From the NCBI GenBank assembly GCA_958450325.1, contig OY288257.1, positions 13,597,873 to 13,661,872 of the forward strand: a stretch of 64,000 nucleotides of DNA. The letters run 5' to 3'. Both the position numbers and the translations under genes were made by a program. The notes under the pieces are model-generated. The model made no database searches. It was not told where the DNA came from and was given only the letters and a program-made list of their open reading frames with translations. The stretch comes from Agrostemma githago. Lineage: Eukaryota; Streptophyta; Magnoliopsida; Caryophyllales; Caryophyllaceae. Positions 35,401-46,249 of the stretch are shown here, in pieces. Numbering within the stretch: position 1 is the first letter of the stretch; each line of letters starts with the position of its first letter.

Positions 35401-35771
35401 GGGAAGAACCGGGACAAAGCTTGAAGACGTACTCTTATGTACTTGATGATGATGACTCCGAGGGCGAGGAGGATGAGTGCCCATGTCATGGGCTTGATGA
35501 CAAGTTGAAGTGCAATGATAAGGAAGAAGATGAGCCTCCCTTGGGGCCGCATGAGGACCGGTGGACGTTTGGGTATATCCCCAAGGACCAAAAGTACAAG
35601 TTCAAGTCGTTAAACTTGGAAGAGCGGGATGCCCCGGGAACGTCAAGGCAAGGCCATGAGGAGCCTTGGGATGTGGTCGGTTACATTACGAGCTTGATTG
35701 AAGACTTCTCTAGGGCCTTCGACTTGTTCTTACGTGCCCTTGATGGAGATGGAACTAGTTTTGGTTGTTGA
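32481..35771 (+). CDS. Gag-protease protein of the nested Athila-like element (1096 aa, intact)
   Basis: One uninterrupted frame. The start MPRRGGDFYLFNPEPERLFR matches the usual Athila gag beginning. The gag core spans about residues 130-290 (KQWFKGLDKARLGIDTWKKL, YPPEKTNLLR). A zinc knuckle CDTCGIVGHDPMHC is at about residue 377. Residues 395-555 are extremely rich in Gln, Asn, Gly and Phe. A coiled, charged stretch follows (LREKD... type, about 700-740), then an aspartic protease with AICDLGASVSIIPYTIC (about residue 843) and IILGRPFLHTAGAMID. The C-terminal tail is acidic (DDDDSEGEEDE). Nothing of RT or integrase follows. It would make particles and a protease but needs another element for copying and integration. 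Confidence 0.92.
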   Translation: MPRRGGDFYLFNPEPERLFRAFRQRTINRVRISQPSASTTHQGQAQGADLSISPRETAGGTFINPFGDSSPSSPSSSTSTPSTPPSSPLYPIMPKFSSHSTFTEDVLPGPSTLPEAYTGNFVAKTQFIQLVERSQFSGLPTEDPHQHMETFSDYCDAISQTGITQDQIRWVLFPFSLIGKAKQWFKGLDKARLGIDTWKKLALAFYQQFYPPEKTNLLRASITGFQQRDDESLYESWERFKALIRSCPHHGLSQWFLVQQFWNGLYEDSRAILNMGSNGRFTEVEDDQTWSRIEEMAVHNSQYSRPRKASRGGRHEVDAITQLSIDLGAQLRTHMETIDKKLQSHLNQVQSSSSSNQHSIHNVNALEFAPPLPYFGMCDTCGIVGHDPMHCRGSIEQVNAFQAFKQGASYSNQYQASNQVPQQQAFQHQQQYRPYVPPPLRDNNESFQGYVGNQRPFNNFKQNNQGNFNNKQGFQQGNFNQGGFQGNQNFQGNRNFQQQQNHNQGLNQGNFHRFQGNHHQQQGNSQGFQGNRQQATQNQQQQSKPRSRSPTHDYGIPLAITDTPHNPSSPPRDFDIQKTLMEIQRSNQDMQQCQVDMSRNHHELFTYIQGENALRDTRMKILETQVSQLASGSSSRQKGQLPSQGEIPTFEHVNDITTRRGTSYDSPPYPNEQEPTQDPTMELASPNQEESSFDNPIEEQVLGEAEKPQEDNPPPLQEKDKGKRKVSFEESTPLEQNKYQIKLPFPSRQMKTRVDTQYDKFLSIVKKLDVSVPFTELLTQIPAYGKFMKEILARKRSIDKEETVAFTRMVSELIQGSTLPKLKDPGSFSIPCTIGNYKIERAICDLGASVSIIPYTICERLGMKELKCTSITLQMANKSLNRPLGMLEDVPVRIGKFFIPVDFIVLDMPEDANTPIILGRPFLHTAGAMIDVKNGRITFELGEEKIVFDLQSNTSPTSDETCSMIHTTEDIDLGEEPGQSLKTYSYVLDDDDSEGEEDECPCHGLDDKLKCNDKEEDEPPLGPHEDRWTFGYIPKDQKYKFKSLNLEERDAPGTSRQGHEEPWDVVGYITSLIEDFSRAFDLFLRALDGDGTSFGC

Positions 35772-36057
35772 AAAAGATTGAAGAAAGCACCACCTTGGTT
35801 TGACGAAATTCCACAAGAACCGTCTCATTGTATATATCTCCTTCTTGTAGTTAGTTGGATTTTTGTGAATTCTTGTTATTTGGTTTGATTGATGAGTGTT
35901 GTGAGGGAGAGAGTTTGATGTGTGTTTGAGTATTGTTTGATAGGTGAAGTAGGAACGCTCCTAGAAAGGATTGGCTTGGTTTACCTTGGGTTGTGAGCTA
36001 GAGGATTGGGTTTTTGAAGCTTGGAACAAATTTTTGGGATCGTGGAGGTCGAAGAAG

Positions 36058-36250
36058 ACCCATCCCGACCGGGATGAGGCGTCCCGACCGGGAAGGGTAA
36101 GGCATCCCGACCGGGAAGGGTGCCATCCCGATCGGGATGGGTGCACCGCATTTTGAACTTACTGTGAGTCCGTCCCGACCTGGATGAAGGCGTCCCGACC
36201 GGGACGGGTGAGGTAACCCGATCGGGATCAATCTTCCCGACCGGGACAGT
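36058..36250. repeat. Second CCCG-N2-CGGG palindrome cluster
   Basis: About eight copies, mostly TCCCGACCGGGA and TCCCGATCGGGA, in 190 bp. The asymmetric centre is the complement of that in the LTR cluster. Confidence 0.8.
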
Positions 36251-38734
36251 CCTCTGCTCCTCCTTTGTGATTCTTCTTCGCAAATCGAGTCCACCCAACC
36301 GTTTTATGCCCCCTCCCAACCTCCCTACTCCTCCTTGTTCCTATCATACGACCCATACACCTCACTCTACACCGAGATCCACATCAAATCCCACCCCCCC
36401 TCACACCTTTACCACCTCTACCATGCGATGTTATCGAGAATGAAGCGGAAAAGCAATGATGAAGACAAGCAAGCGCCTTTATCGATCTATGAGACGATGG
36501 AGAGAGTGAGTTGCTAACCTATGGTACGGCAACTATCCTTTCTTTTCCGTTTTTGTTGTTGCTTGTTTTCCTTTGTTTATTCCCTTCCCCTTGTACACTT
36601 TCGTGTCTTGATGTCATGTTGGCCTTCGAGGCAGTAGTATGGTTGCTCCCGACTCCCGACGACGTGATTACGTTGAGAGTCAATCGATTAGTCCAAGTTA
36701 CAAGATTTTCACCCCTTTTTAGGCGTTAGTCGGATTTGGACGGAATCCGGGCTAGGTGACTTGATTACACCTAGCCCTCCCCTCCCATTTCTTTTATTTA
36801 TTTCTTTCTTTTTTTCTTTCTTCCCCCTTCCATATCTTTTTCTCGTCTCGGCCCATGGTGACTTGACTACACCCCGGCCGGACACCTTCTACCTTTTTCT
36901 CCACTTTGTTTTCAATTTTTTAGCTTTATTTTCGTAGTTTCTTTCTCTTTCTTTTGTCTCCGCACCCTACGATCGAGCATGAGGACATGGCTCGATTTAA
37001 GTGTGGGGGAGCGATATTCTAGTATAGCTTAGTTTATCTTCTTAGCTTTTCGAAAAAATAAAAAATAAAAAATCTTCAAAAATACCTAAAAATTTGAAAA
37101 AATTTCACCAAAATCAAAAAGATTTTCTCTTTTGTGTTTTCATTTTGTGTCTTTGTGTCGTATATTTGTGTTTTGCCTCCCTTTGTCCTTATAGGTTGCT
37201 TTAATCGCCAATGACTTGGGAAAGCTCTAAAGACATCCGGTAACATCTTCTAACCCTCTTTCCTTCTTTATTCCTTGCGATGTTTGGAGAAGGTTGTGTT
37301 GAGGTGTGCTCGGGTGGAGCTTGTGCATTCTTGTGGTGGATTTGGTGACTTGTATGGATTATCGGGGTGGTGTTTGTTGTATGTTTGTTTTGTTATGTTT
37401 TGTTTTTGTTTCCTTTGTTTCTTTTTCTCTCGTTTTCGTCATGTCTTTAATTTTGTGTTGTGTTGTGTTATGTGTAAACCATTTTCGAAAACCCGGTTTA
37501 GAGGCTAGTGTGTGAGTGTGTACTTTCCCTTTTTAGTAGTGTAAATCGAGTCTTGGACCTTAGCCTAGTAGAATGACCCTAAATCAATGAATTCGTTGGT
37601 CCTTTACCTTGAGTCCACCTAACTTACTAGGGATTTACTATGAGATTTGCATTTTGACCATTATGACCACCCACGGTGTGAAAAGGCCTTGGTTACCGAG
37701 TCTCGTCCCTTAGGTGACCGTGTTTAGGATTGTTTGATTAGTCCAAGTTCTCCATTTTTTGTGGGTTTGAAGGGAAGGACGCTCCCCGACTTACCCATTT
37801 ACCTACATCTCACACATATCCACACAATAACTTGCAAATTGTTGATTCTCTCTTTCTTGTTATACAATGAAAATGCCAACAAAGCCAAATCTTGCCAAAA
37901 AGGGCAAAGAAAAAGAAAGAAAAATGAAAGAAAGAAAATAATGAAGAAAAAGAAAAGGCACAAAAGCCAAAAAGAAAATAGAAAAGAAGAAAAAGAAATG
38001 GCATGGCAACAAACAAATCAGAACGTCGAAAAGAAAGAAAATGCCAAAAGAAAACCCGTCTCACAAAAAAGAAATCCCCACAAAAATAAGCCTTTTTCCG
38101 ACTTTTGCCGTGAAGAGCCTATCAAAGGACCGAGTCCCTAGGAAGGATGATAGCGGCATTAGTCGGTCTTCCCTCATTTTGCATGTTTTCTCCCTTTTTA
38201 TTTGGACTAGTTAGGCGGTCTTGGACACGGGACGACCCTCTTGGCTCACGCTAAAGGGGGCGGGGTCTCACTTACCTACAGTGTCGACTAACACCGTGGT
38301 TCTCCACTTTTCCACTCTGCCGATCGTCCCGTAGTACGTTTTTAGAAAGTTAGGAGGACCTAGGTAAGTCACCAACGTTCTTGTTGCTTTATCGTCATAC
38401 TATTAGGGTTTAGTCCACCTTGGTTTGTATTCCTAGCTTGGGAACGTTGTCACTTACCTCGAGTCCTAAACCGGTGTTTCATTCACCGCTTTTAGAGGGA
38501 AGCGGTATTTTTTTTTTTTGGGTGCAACCGTCTATGTGTTTGTTTGTGTGTTTGTTTGTTTATGTGTTTTGTGTCCGGTTGCATCCACAGTTTTGTCGCA
38601 AGACCCGACTTGCCTTGCGGAGTGCACTTTTCCTCTAAGTGCACTCGCGTGAGTTGAAGGGGCGTAGGGTGCGCTAATACCCATTCGGCTAGTTTAGTAG
38701 TTAGTGTGTGCTTACTCGAGGGCGAGTAAGGGTT

Positions 38735-38748
38735 AAGTGTGGGGGAGT
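38735..38748 (+). other. Polypurine tract of the nested element
   Basis: AAGTGTGGGGGAGT abuts the 3' LTR and would prime plus-strand DNA. Confidence 0.75.
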
Positions 38749-40333
38749 TGATAAGTGTAGTTTGTAGTGCCTATTTTGCTTTGTTTTAGTCCCATTTCCT
38801 TGTGAAATCGCTCCTTGGGAGCGATTCATGGGCTTCTTATGCTTCCTTTAGTCCGTTTCAGGTTCCCGAGACCGACTTGAAAGAGTTGGAGCGATTCCGA
38901 CTCAATACATACACATTTTGGAGCCAACGAGATAAAGGAACGATGACTCGAGGCCTTGGAATCGACCCCGAGACCTTGGGACCCAATCCCGAGCCTCCGA
39001 GACCCGATCCCGAGTCCCGAGAATCGGTGGGAAGCCCGTGAGAGGCAAGGAAGGACCAAAGAGCGTTTAAGGAAGGCATACAAGACCCATCTCGTTCGGG
39101 ATGGCCTCATCCCGTTCGGGATGGGGTGCTACATTAAGAGGGCTGCTGTGAACCCATCTCGGTCGGGACCATCCCGTCCCGGTCGGGATGACAGGGCCGT
39201 CCCGATTGGGATGATCCGTCCCGGTCGGGACCGTGATGCTGCTGCGCGACTCTTTTTCTTTCTTCTCCTTCATTCTTGTACCCATATATATACTCCCTTC
39301 TTGTAATTTTAAGACATCTTATCTTACCCTAGATTAGTTTAAGCCTCCAAAACCCTAGATTTACTCTCACTCATTAGTTTTAATCCTCCCTTAATCTTAG
39401 TTAATCTCTAGTTAATCCTTGTAATTAGTTCTTGTATTAAGAGGATACTTGAAGAATTCTCCAAGATTGACAACCTTGGGTTTTATTTGGGTTCTTATTT
39501 ATACAAGTTTGCATCGTTTCATCTTCCTAGTGTTGGTATAACCTTTCTTACTCTTGTTCTTAGTTATTTAATCTTGTTTCCATCTTTTTATATTGCTATT
39601 GTTGTTAGTTGTTCATAATGAATGTTTTGATGTTTAGTTTGTTTTCTCTTGTTATTGTTATGGGTAATTTGATAATGAGTGAGTAGTATTCTTGTGGGGT
39701 TAGTAGGGGGATTAGGGGTAGATTATAGATGATTAGGGTTGATTAAGGGGAAAAGGTTATATCTTTGTTGTTAGTCACATTGTAGGCACTCTATGTGTTT
39801 GTTGATATGCTTGTATGAGTTGTAGTGGCCATGCTTCCCATGCTTGTGTTCATCTTCTCATTGATTGCTTATTTTGGAAATGTTGAGAATAGTTTAGTCG
39901 CGAGAGCGCGGACTAGGGTCTAAGTTGCGAGAGCCCGGACCCACCTTGACATCGGTCTAAGTTGCGAGAGCCCGGACCGACTCTAGCGATTAGGAGACAC
40001 CTATACCCTTGATCACCCCAATTACCCTTCTACTCCTATGAACCCGACCTACCCCACTTCTTTCCATATTTGATCCATCGTCTTAGTTAGTCATAGTTCT
40101 TCTAGTTTATTTATTAGTTCGATCATTAGTCTAGTTCTTACTCCTCCTCCTTAATAGTTTTCCATTCTTTGCTTCTTTGTGTTTGTTTGGTAATCTAGTC
40201 TCGTTGTAGGCCGACCTAGTCTAAGCTTTGATATACCGTCCTCGTGGATACGATCCCGACTTACCCTAGCTACTCACTAGGTTAGTCGGTGTTATATTGA
40301 TTGGCTAGGGACGTGACAAATCCCTTACCATCA
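38749..40333 (+). repeat. 3' LTR of the nested element
   Basis: 1585 bp; see the 5' LTR for differences. Confidence 0.93.
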
Positions 40334-40338
40334 AGTAG

Positions 40339-40833
40339 GGAGAAGGTATTTATAGCATGGAATCAAATTCTCCTCCTCACTTTGGGATTCCCAGGGGATT
40401 TAACATACAGGCCTTTATCCTAGGATCTAGCTAAGTCATCCTGAGCATTCCTATTCCTCCTTAGAGTCAAAATACCTTATTTTCAAAATCCTTCCAAATT
40501 TCAAAAAAAAAAAAAAAATCTTCTTCAAATTTTTATTCCCCAGCACGAGTCATTTCTCCTAAAAATGTGTTACATGCAAACTTTGCATAAATCATTATAC
40601 AGGACGGCTCAAGCAAAACCGTGCAAACAACTCCCCAGCGGCATAGACTTATACGACAAGTCCGATTCCCCACGGAGTTATCATCATCAACTCAGGTACA
40701 TTTCTAGTCTCCGGCCGGCGGGCCCTTTACGCAGGTCTAATGGACCTTAAACGACCCGACCGGAAGCTACCAGGTTTTAATCTTTGATTGACCTGGTGGC
40801 TACTCTGACTTTCGCCTTGTCCAAGCCTCAGTC
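40339..40833. other. Remaining 3' region of element 1 after the nested insertion
   Basis: Non-coding. It includes the minus-strand TATA candidate at 40347-40354, an A16-type run at 40503-40517 and a conserved region before the polypurine tract. Confidence 0.5.
40347..40354 (-). promoter_or_regulatory. Candidate TATA box of the antisense ORF
   Basis: TATAAATA on the minus strand. With the guest element and one AGTAG removed, it would lie about 105-110 bases before the antisense ATG, a normal distance. Confidence 0.55.
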
Positions 40834-40846
40834 AGAGTGGGGGCTC
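40834..40846 (+). other. Polypurine tract of element 1
   Basis: AGAGTGGGGGCTC directly before the 3' LTR, the usual Tat-group form. Confidence 0.75.
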
Positions 40847-43258
40847 TGTAGACACCCACATTTTGAACCCCAGGTGTCTATAGCAGTTTCCGACAAACAC
40901 CCGATGATGATCGGACGCAAACATGCTTTAAATACTCAGAAACGGGCTCAAAATCATTGGCATTTGGCTTGGGCTTTTTACGGAGTACATATCTCACAAA
41001 ACCGACCTCAAAATCAGGCCCAGTGGGTCGTTCCGAGTCAAATAAGACTAATTTGGGTCGATTCCGACACCAGGGGTAAAACCGTCTTTTAGCGATCGAG
41101 TCAAAACCCGGTCAAAGATTTTCCCGAAACACGTGAGTCAGCCGTGACACCTCACACGGCTGATTCATACTCCAATCCTATGAAAAATCAGCTTCACAAA
41201 ATATTAAACAAATCCGTTTAATGATGGAATTCGATCTCAAGTAGGAATCCTATCCGAAAACCGATTCAAACACCCGACCGAGTGCAAACACTCGGCCGAG
41301 CTGCACAACCAGCCGGTTTTCCTTGCTTCTTCGACAAGCAAGCGGAATCCTCATGCCTTTCGACTTCCTGTATTTCCTATCCTAAACGGTAGTTCAAACT
41401 CTCCTAGCCAAGGTCGGGAACTCCCTATAAATAGCCCCTTGCATACAACACTTTAAGGACGGAAAAAATTCATTATCAATCACAATACAAGAGATCAATT
41501 AAACACACATCGATCAATAAACAAACATCTTCATCCAACACAAGCATAGAACTAGGCACCGAAGAACCGATATTTCGTCAAAACACCGAAGGAAAACCGG
41601 CCCTATACCCGACACCCTTCACAACCAAACCGAGCCACCACCAACTCACCGACATCCACTCGACGCTCTTGTGTCCAAGCCACGTCCCGACGAGCCCCGA
41701 TCCGAGTAAACAGAAGCATGTAGGTTGAGGGTGTACAAAACCCGACTTCTCTTTCTTCTTCTCTTCTCCCTCCGCGTCCGTTTTTTTTACGGGTCTTAGT
41801 CATTCTTTTTTTACGGGTCGTGTGTCGTCCTTTTTACGGGTCATTCATCGCTTTTTTCTAATATCGATATTATCAAAAACTATTTTCATATATCGAACAT
41901 TCTTAACAATATGATATCAACTCTATAGTTGAATATCGTATTAAAAGGAATTAAATCAAACCTCGACGATGTTAAAATCGCTACATCTTTTTCGTTCAAA
42001 CTTTTTTACAAAACTTTTTTTATTCATTCCGAATACTCGATATCGATTTCATAATCAAATATCGGGTACGACGAATATCGAAAGCATAAATCGAGTATAA
42101 GTTAATTCATATTTTGTACGCGATTTATCAAAATTAGCAATTTTGAACAAAAAAAATAAAATCGGACAGACCCGCACGCGAGTCGCGCCATTCCCAGGCG
42201 ACTCGCGCATGGGCCTGAAACCCGAGTCCTTTTTTCGACTTTTTCGTTCGTTTTATTTTATTCTTCTACGAAACGATTCCAAAATTTATATCTTTTCTAA
42301 AACTATTCCGAGTATTTGATATTGATTTCGTAGTCAACTATCGAATATAGCGAATATCGAAAATATTAGGTCGAGTACAAATTATGCGATATTTGTACGC
42401 GATTTAATAAAAGCATCGAACTTTCAAAAATCGGTCTCGAAAACAGACCGGGACGCGAGTCGCGTGCGTCCCGGGCGAGCCGCGCGGCCGACTGAAAACG
42501 CAGCTCGTTTCTCATTTTTTATTATTTTTCAAACTTCGTCTTTTATACAAAACAGCGTTTTTAGCAATATTTTTCAGATTTCAACTAATATTTTCTCGAT
42601 CTCGTATATTTATTATATTTGCTATATTATTTTTTACAAATCGATACTAACTCGTTTGTTCATTTTTGTAGCAAATTCATAACTTTTTTATCATTTGTTT
42701 TATTATACTAAAATGAATCTCACATGCTAAATTCAACTTTGACGTTAAATTTTTCATGCATTAAATCGACTTAGCAACCCATTCAATTCCTCGCATGCTT
42801 AGGAAAACAATGTTTGCATATCATTCATCGTATTACTAACGCGCGTATTAAAAAATCATTCGATATCCTAGTAGAGGCCGCTAATGTGCGGGCGGGGTTG
42901 GGTGTTCTTAGTGAACTTCCCAACACGTACCCTCACCCCTTACTCAGAACCGTGGTTTCCGGATGTCCGAAACCATTGGCAACGAGAGTCATTCAATATA
43001 CTATTAACCGCTCAAGTCGGCATCGGTATCGATATGCAAAGGGACGAGCCCAATAAACTCTGACATCGGAAATGGGCCGTATTTTGTATACGGCCTACTA
43101 CGACATAGAGTGGGCTTGAACGGTTCCGAATAACCATAAAATTCGGTGGCGACTCCAACTTCGATTTAAATTTCAATTTGACCATCTCATATGGAGATTC
43201 ATTTGCCTCCCCAAACCCGCGCGTGGCCGCGTCGGGGTGGACCTATGTCATGTCCACA
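40847..43258 (+). repeat. 3' LTR of element 1
   Basis: 2412 bp, TG...CA, followed by CCTCC. Confidence 0.95.
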
Positions 43259-43263
43259 CCTCC

Positions 43264-44414
43264 TTATTTTTTCCCTTGGATCCAAACTGATGCTTATTCT
43301 AAGGGTCTAAAATCATAGGATCCTTATCCAGACTCAAAAGATCAGGGTAAGATCAGAATTGGATTAGACTCTAGTCTTTTCGGTAAGTTCATTTTGTTTT
43401 AACATCGCCTTATGCCGCCGTATGGAATTATTTATTTAACCACATAATAATACCTCAAATGTCGTATTAAAACATATAGATATCAGACAACATGCTCCCA
43501 AATTAAACAAACATAACGCAAATCTAAATCATGCCCACATACAAAAATAACCACAATTGATTGACTTGGTGATAATGGTTTGTCTATGATTTAAGACTGA
43601 GTATAATATCTAAGTTTTCACAAACCAACTTGATGAAATCCTACCGAGGTATTATTGTGTTGAATTACATAATATGTTGAGCATGGACGATATGAATGAC
43701 ATTATGATAACATGTATGCATTACGATGAGACATTATGATGAATGAAAATTATTGAGATTCCGATACAAAGTATTTATTGGATGCTTGCACGGGATTGGG
43801 GTGAACGCAATAATGATCCTGGTCGTAGCATGGGTTAATGCATAGACATTCCTGTTTAACTATGTCAACAACGGAGAAAACATTTGTCGATGAAAGAGGA
43901 AGATCAGCGATTTGGGATTTAGGGTTTCAGAGTTCTCTCACAAGTATGCATGAATACGTTTCTCATGAGTGAGTGACAGATTGATTGAGAGGTATAGTAT
44001 TGATCTTGAACTACTTGGTTGGTTATTAACCTTCAAATTTAACATACAAAATTAAAAAGTGTACGATCAAGGGCTGAATAAAATGATCCTAATGCTATCA
44101 TTGTGGTTGTAAAGGATGAAGCTAAGATCTGATCCTTATCTTATGGATCCATATAATGGAATTCAAATCCAATTTAGTACTACAGGATAAGATTCAAGAT
44201 TCACTTTCATCGAAAGGAATGGGAAAAGGTTAATGTGATAGTGAGGGTAAATAAATGATACCATGACGAAAATCATGATATATAGATTCTACTGAGAAAT
44301 TTTGCAGTTTGTGTACTTGTAAATTAAGACTAGAAAGTGTGTAATGAACCTTATGATCAAAAGGTTAATGTGTACTTTATATTGATCTATAAAGTGTGTA
44401 ATGAAACACACTTA
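43264..44414. other. AT-rich DNA right of element 1
   Basis: No gene or clear element is seen. CTTA just before 44415 holds a possible 3 bp duplication of a CACTA end. Confidence 0.4.
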
Positions 44415-44711
44415 CACTACTACAATAAGGGTCTATTGCAATATTTTCAATGCAACACTTTCTTGTTGTGTTGCAATTTATAATAGTTGTTGTGTTGCAA
44501 TTTATAATAGTGATATTTGCAATGCGACACTTATTTACAAATGTTGCATTTAATCTAAAAATGCAACATTTTTACAAAAATGTTGCAATTATAACACGAT
44601 TTAGCAACACTTTTTAGTAATTTTTACATTTAGTGAAATATCTAGTAGCAGTTATTTAATTTATTGCAATATTGTTAGAATAGTTGATAATCCACCAATA
44701 AATAAAAAATA

Positions 44712-45310
44712 GGGTTATTTCATAACAATAATACCAACTATGGGGATACTTCTTATATTAATACAAACTATACGTAATCCCGTTTTAATATCAACTATCC
44801 TCTCATTAATCTCTCTTTATAACCAATGCATTTTTTTACCTGTAAAACCGGTAATTGTGACCTGCTAGGTTTTGGTGCGCCTCTTCTTCTTCTTCCCCTT
44901 TATATTCATCAAATTAAAAGTCATCCTCCATTATTAACCTTCAAAACCCTCATTGATACAATGAGATGTGGTTATTCATCTGGATCCTCCTCTAATTCGT
45001 ATCCTTCAAATGTCAGATTTTTTTTTGCAAACGTCAGATGCTCTAATTTATTTACCACAATTTCAAAAAATTTAAGAAAAGCAATGGCGATAGGAGATGT
45101 CGAGTTCAACAATGGCGAGAGAAGAGTACGTAGTAACGAGAGAGGAAGTGTACGGAGTATGGTGGGGGACTTTAATTCAAAAAGAAATTAAAAGGAAAAG
45201 GGAACCGACTCATCAGGTAGCCGGTAACTTGTTCTAAAATGGTATTACGTATAGTTGATATTAATATAAGAAGCACCCCCATAGTTGGTATTATTGTTAT
45301 AAAATAATCC
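44712..45310. mobile_element. Small MULE-type MITE, copy 2 (599 bp)
   Basis: Inverse termini start GGGTTATTTCATAACAATAA, and a perfect 9 bp repeat TAAAAAATA flanks it (44703-44711 and 45311-45319). It matches 2406-3042 in inverse orientation. Confidence 0.92.
44826..45191 (+). CDS. Open frame in MITE copy 2 (121 codons, unknown)
   Basis: Counterpart of the minus-strand frame at 2557-2928. It begins with MHFFTCKTGNCDLLGF and ends GDFNSKRN. The two indels between copies are multiples of three. No function is recognised. Confidence 0.3.
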   Translation: MHFFTCKTGNCDLLGFGAPLLLLPLYIHQIKSHPPLLTFKTLIDTMRCGYSSGSSSNSYPSNVRFFFANVRCSNLFTTISKNLRKAMAIGDVEFNNGERRVRSNERGSVRSMVGDFNSKRN

Positions 45311-45872
45311 TAAAAAATAAAATAAAAAGTGGGAATGTGAAAGTTTGGTCTGTTAGAGTAAAAATTTTTTAAAAAATATGGTTCCGTTATTTATGGTTTG
45401 AATCATTTTCAATACTCCGTATATTTTTTTTGAGTTCGGATTGGGTCATGAAAAATGGTTCTATACACTTGCTACCCTAAGCTATACACTCAAACTCTCA
45501 CCTTCTGCCTCTCAAATTGACGCTTTCGGTCACATCTCCATCTCGCTTACATTTTCGAAAAATCGTCGTCGTCAACCTTTGTTTTGCATCCCCCCGACGT
45601 CCATCTCCATCGTTGACTATTTTTTCATCCGATACCTTGTCGAGGTATTTCTTGATTTCGATTGAATCGAGTGTTATATGTTTTTGATGTTTGATTCGTT
45701 GATTAGTTTGTTTTGATTAGGAGGTTTGTGTTTGGATTTTCAGTTTAGGTCGATTTTGTTCATTATCTTGATTTTTATTGATTGTTGTTTGAAGCCCTAG
45801 GGTTTGATTCTTTCATTGTTTTGATTTCGAACAAAGATCTGTGTTCAGATTTGGAATTTAGATTCTGAGAGG
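45311..45872. other. Leader-like DNA before an exon-like fragment
   Basis: Pyrimidine-rich sequence around 45480-45620 followed by GTCGAGGTATTTCTTG and a T-rich stretch looks like a plant 5' UTR with an intron. No protein is recognised. Confidence 0.35.
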
Positions 45873-46016
45873 ATGAATGTGACTCGCTATCCAGCAGGAG
45901 GTGCGACCGAGTCTGGAAAGCCTGATTGGGACCCACATCACCTGTATTCTGTTGATTTAAGTGAGTGTCAGATATGCCCCGAGGAGAAATTGGGATGTTC
46001 CCTTCACAAAAGATGA
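45873..46016 (+). other. Exon-like fragment, unidentified (47 codons)
   Basis: The frame starts MNVTRYPAGG and contains DWDPHHLYSVDLSECQICP with a CX2C pair, ending at TGA 46014. Downstream (46020-46240) further open stretches occur in other frames. It could be a gene piece captured by the surrounding element. I do not recognise the family. Confidence 0.35.
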
Positions 46017-46249
46017 TAAGTTGGCCGAGTTTTGGTGGAAGGATAGGAAGGAAATCAGTTGAAGCGAATGGAGGCTGTAAATACTACTCTTGGGATCCGA
46101 AAGTTGAGGAAATGGCAGATCTTTTGGTGAAAGATAGAACACCTCAGGACTCTTCTTCAATCTTTCTTCTAAAGACCATCAAGAAGCAAGGTGTCACTAT
46201 TTGTAAGGGCCAAAAAACTGTGAGTGGATGCTCAACTTGCAGCTAGGAG

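Larger units (their letters stand above)
35772..38748. other. 3 kb non-coding 3' region of the nested element
   Basis: I find no pol domain in any frame. It holds a palindrome cluster (36058-36250), a purine-rich run of AAAGAAAAAGAAAG type (37900-38080) and a polypurine tract GTGGGGGAGT just before the 3' LTR. Pol was either deleted long ago or never present in this subfamily. Confidence 0.7.
30649..40333 (+). mobile_element. Nested Athila-like Ty3/gypsy element, gag-pro only (9.7 kb)
   Basis: LTRs at 30649-32255 and 38749-40333 begin TGATAAGTG and end CATCA, and AGTAG flanks the element at 30644-30648 and 40334-40338. The primer binding site is Athila-type. The single long ORF covers gag and protease, and then 3 kb of non-coding DNA runs to the polypurine tract. 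No reverse transcriptase, RNase H or integrase is visible, so it depends on a helper. About 14 LTR substitutions were counted by eye (under 1%), younger than its host. Confidence 0.93.
18897..43258 (+). mobile_element. Tat/Retand-like Ty3/gypsy retrotransposon, element 1 (24.4 kb with nested guest)
   Basis: LTRs at 18897-21309 and 40847-43258 begin TGTAGACACCC and end TGTCCACA, and CCTCC flanks the whole at 18892-18896 and 43259-43263. A primer binding site, polyprotein, antisense extra ORF and polypurine tract lie between them. A 9.7 kb Athila-like element plus its AGTAG duplication is nested at 30649-40338; without it the element is about 14.7 kb. I counted roughly 35-40 LTR-LTR substitutions by eye (about 1.5%), so the insertion is recent. 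The antisense ORF and the second RNase H of plant type (DGASN...NNAAEYEA) point to the Tat group. Confidence 0.95.

Noticed and set aside
37734..38141. 136-codon Lys-rich ORF in the guest element
   Set aside because: It is a translation of a purine-rich low-complexity run with no domain.
35772..38748. Hidden reverse transcriptase or integrase in the guest
   Set aside because: No YVDD, HHCC or DDE motif was found in any listed frame.
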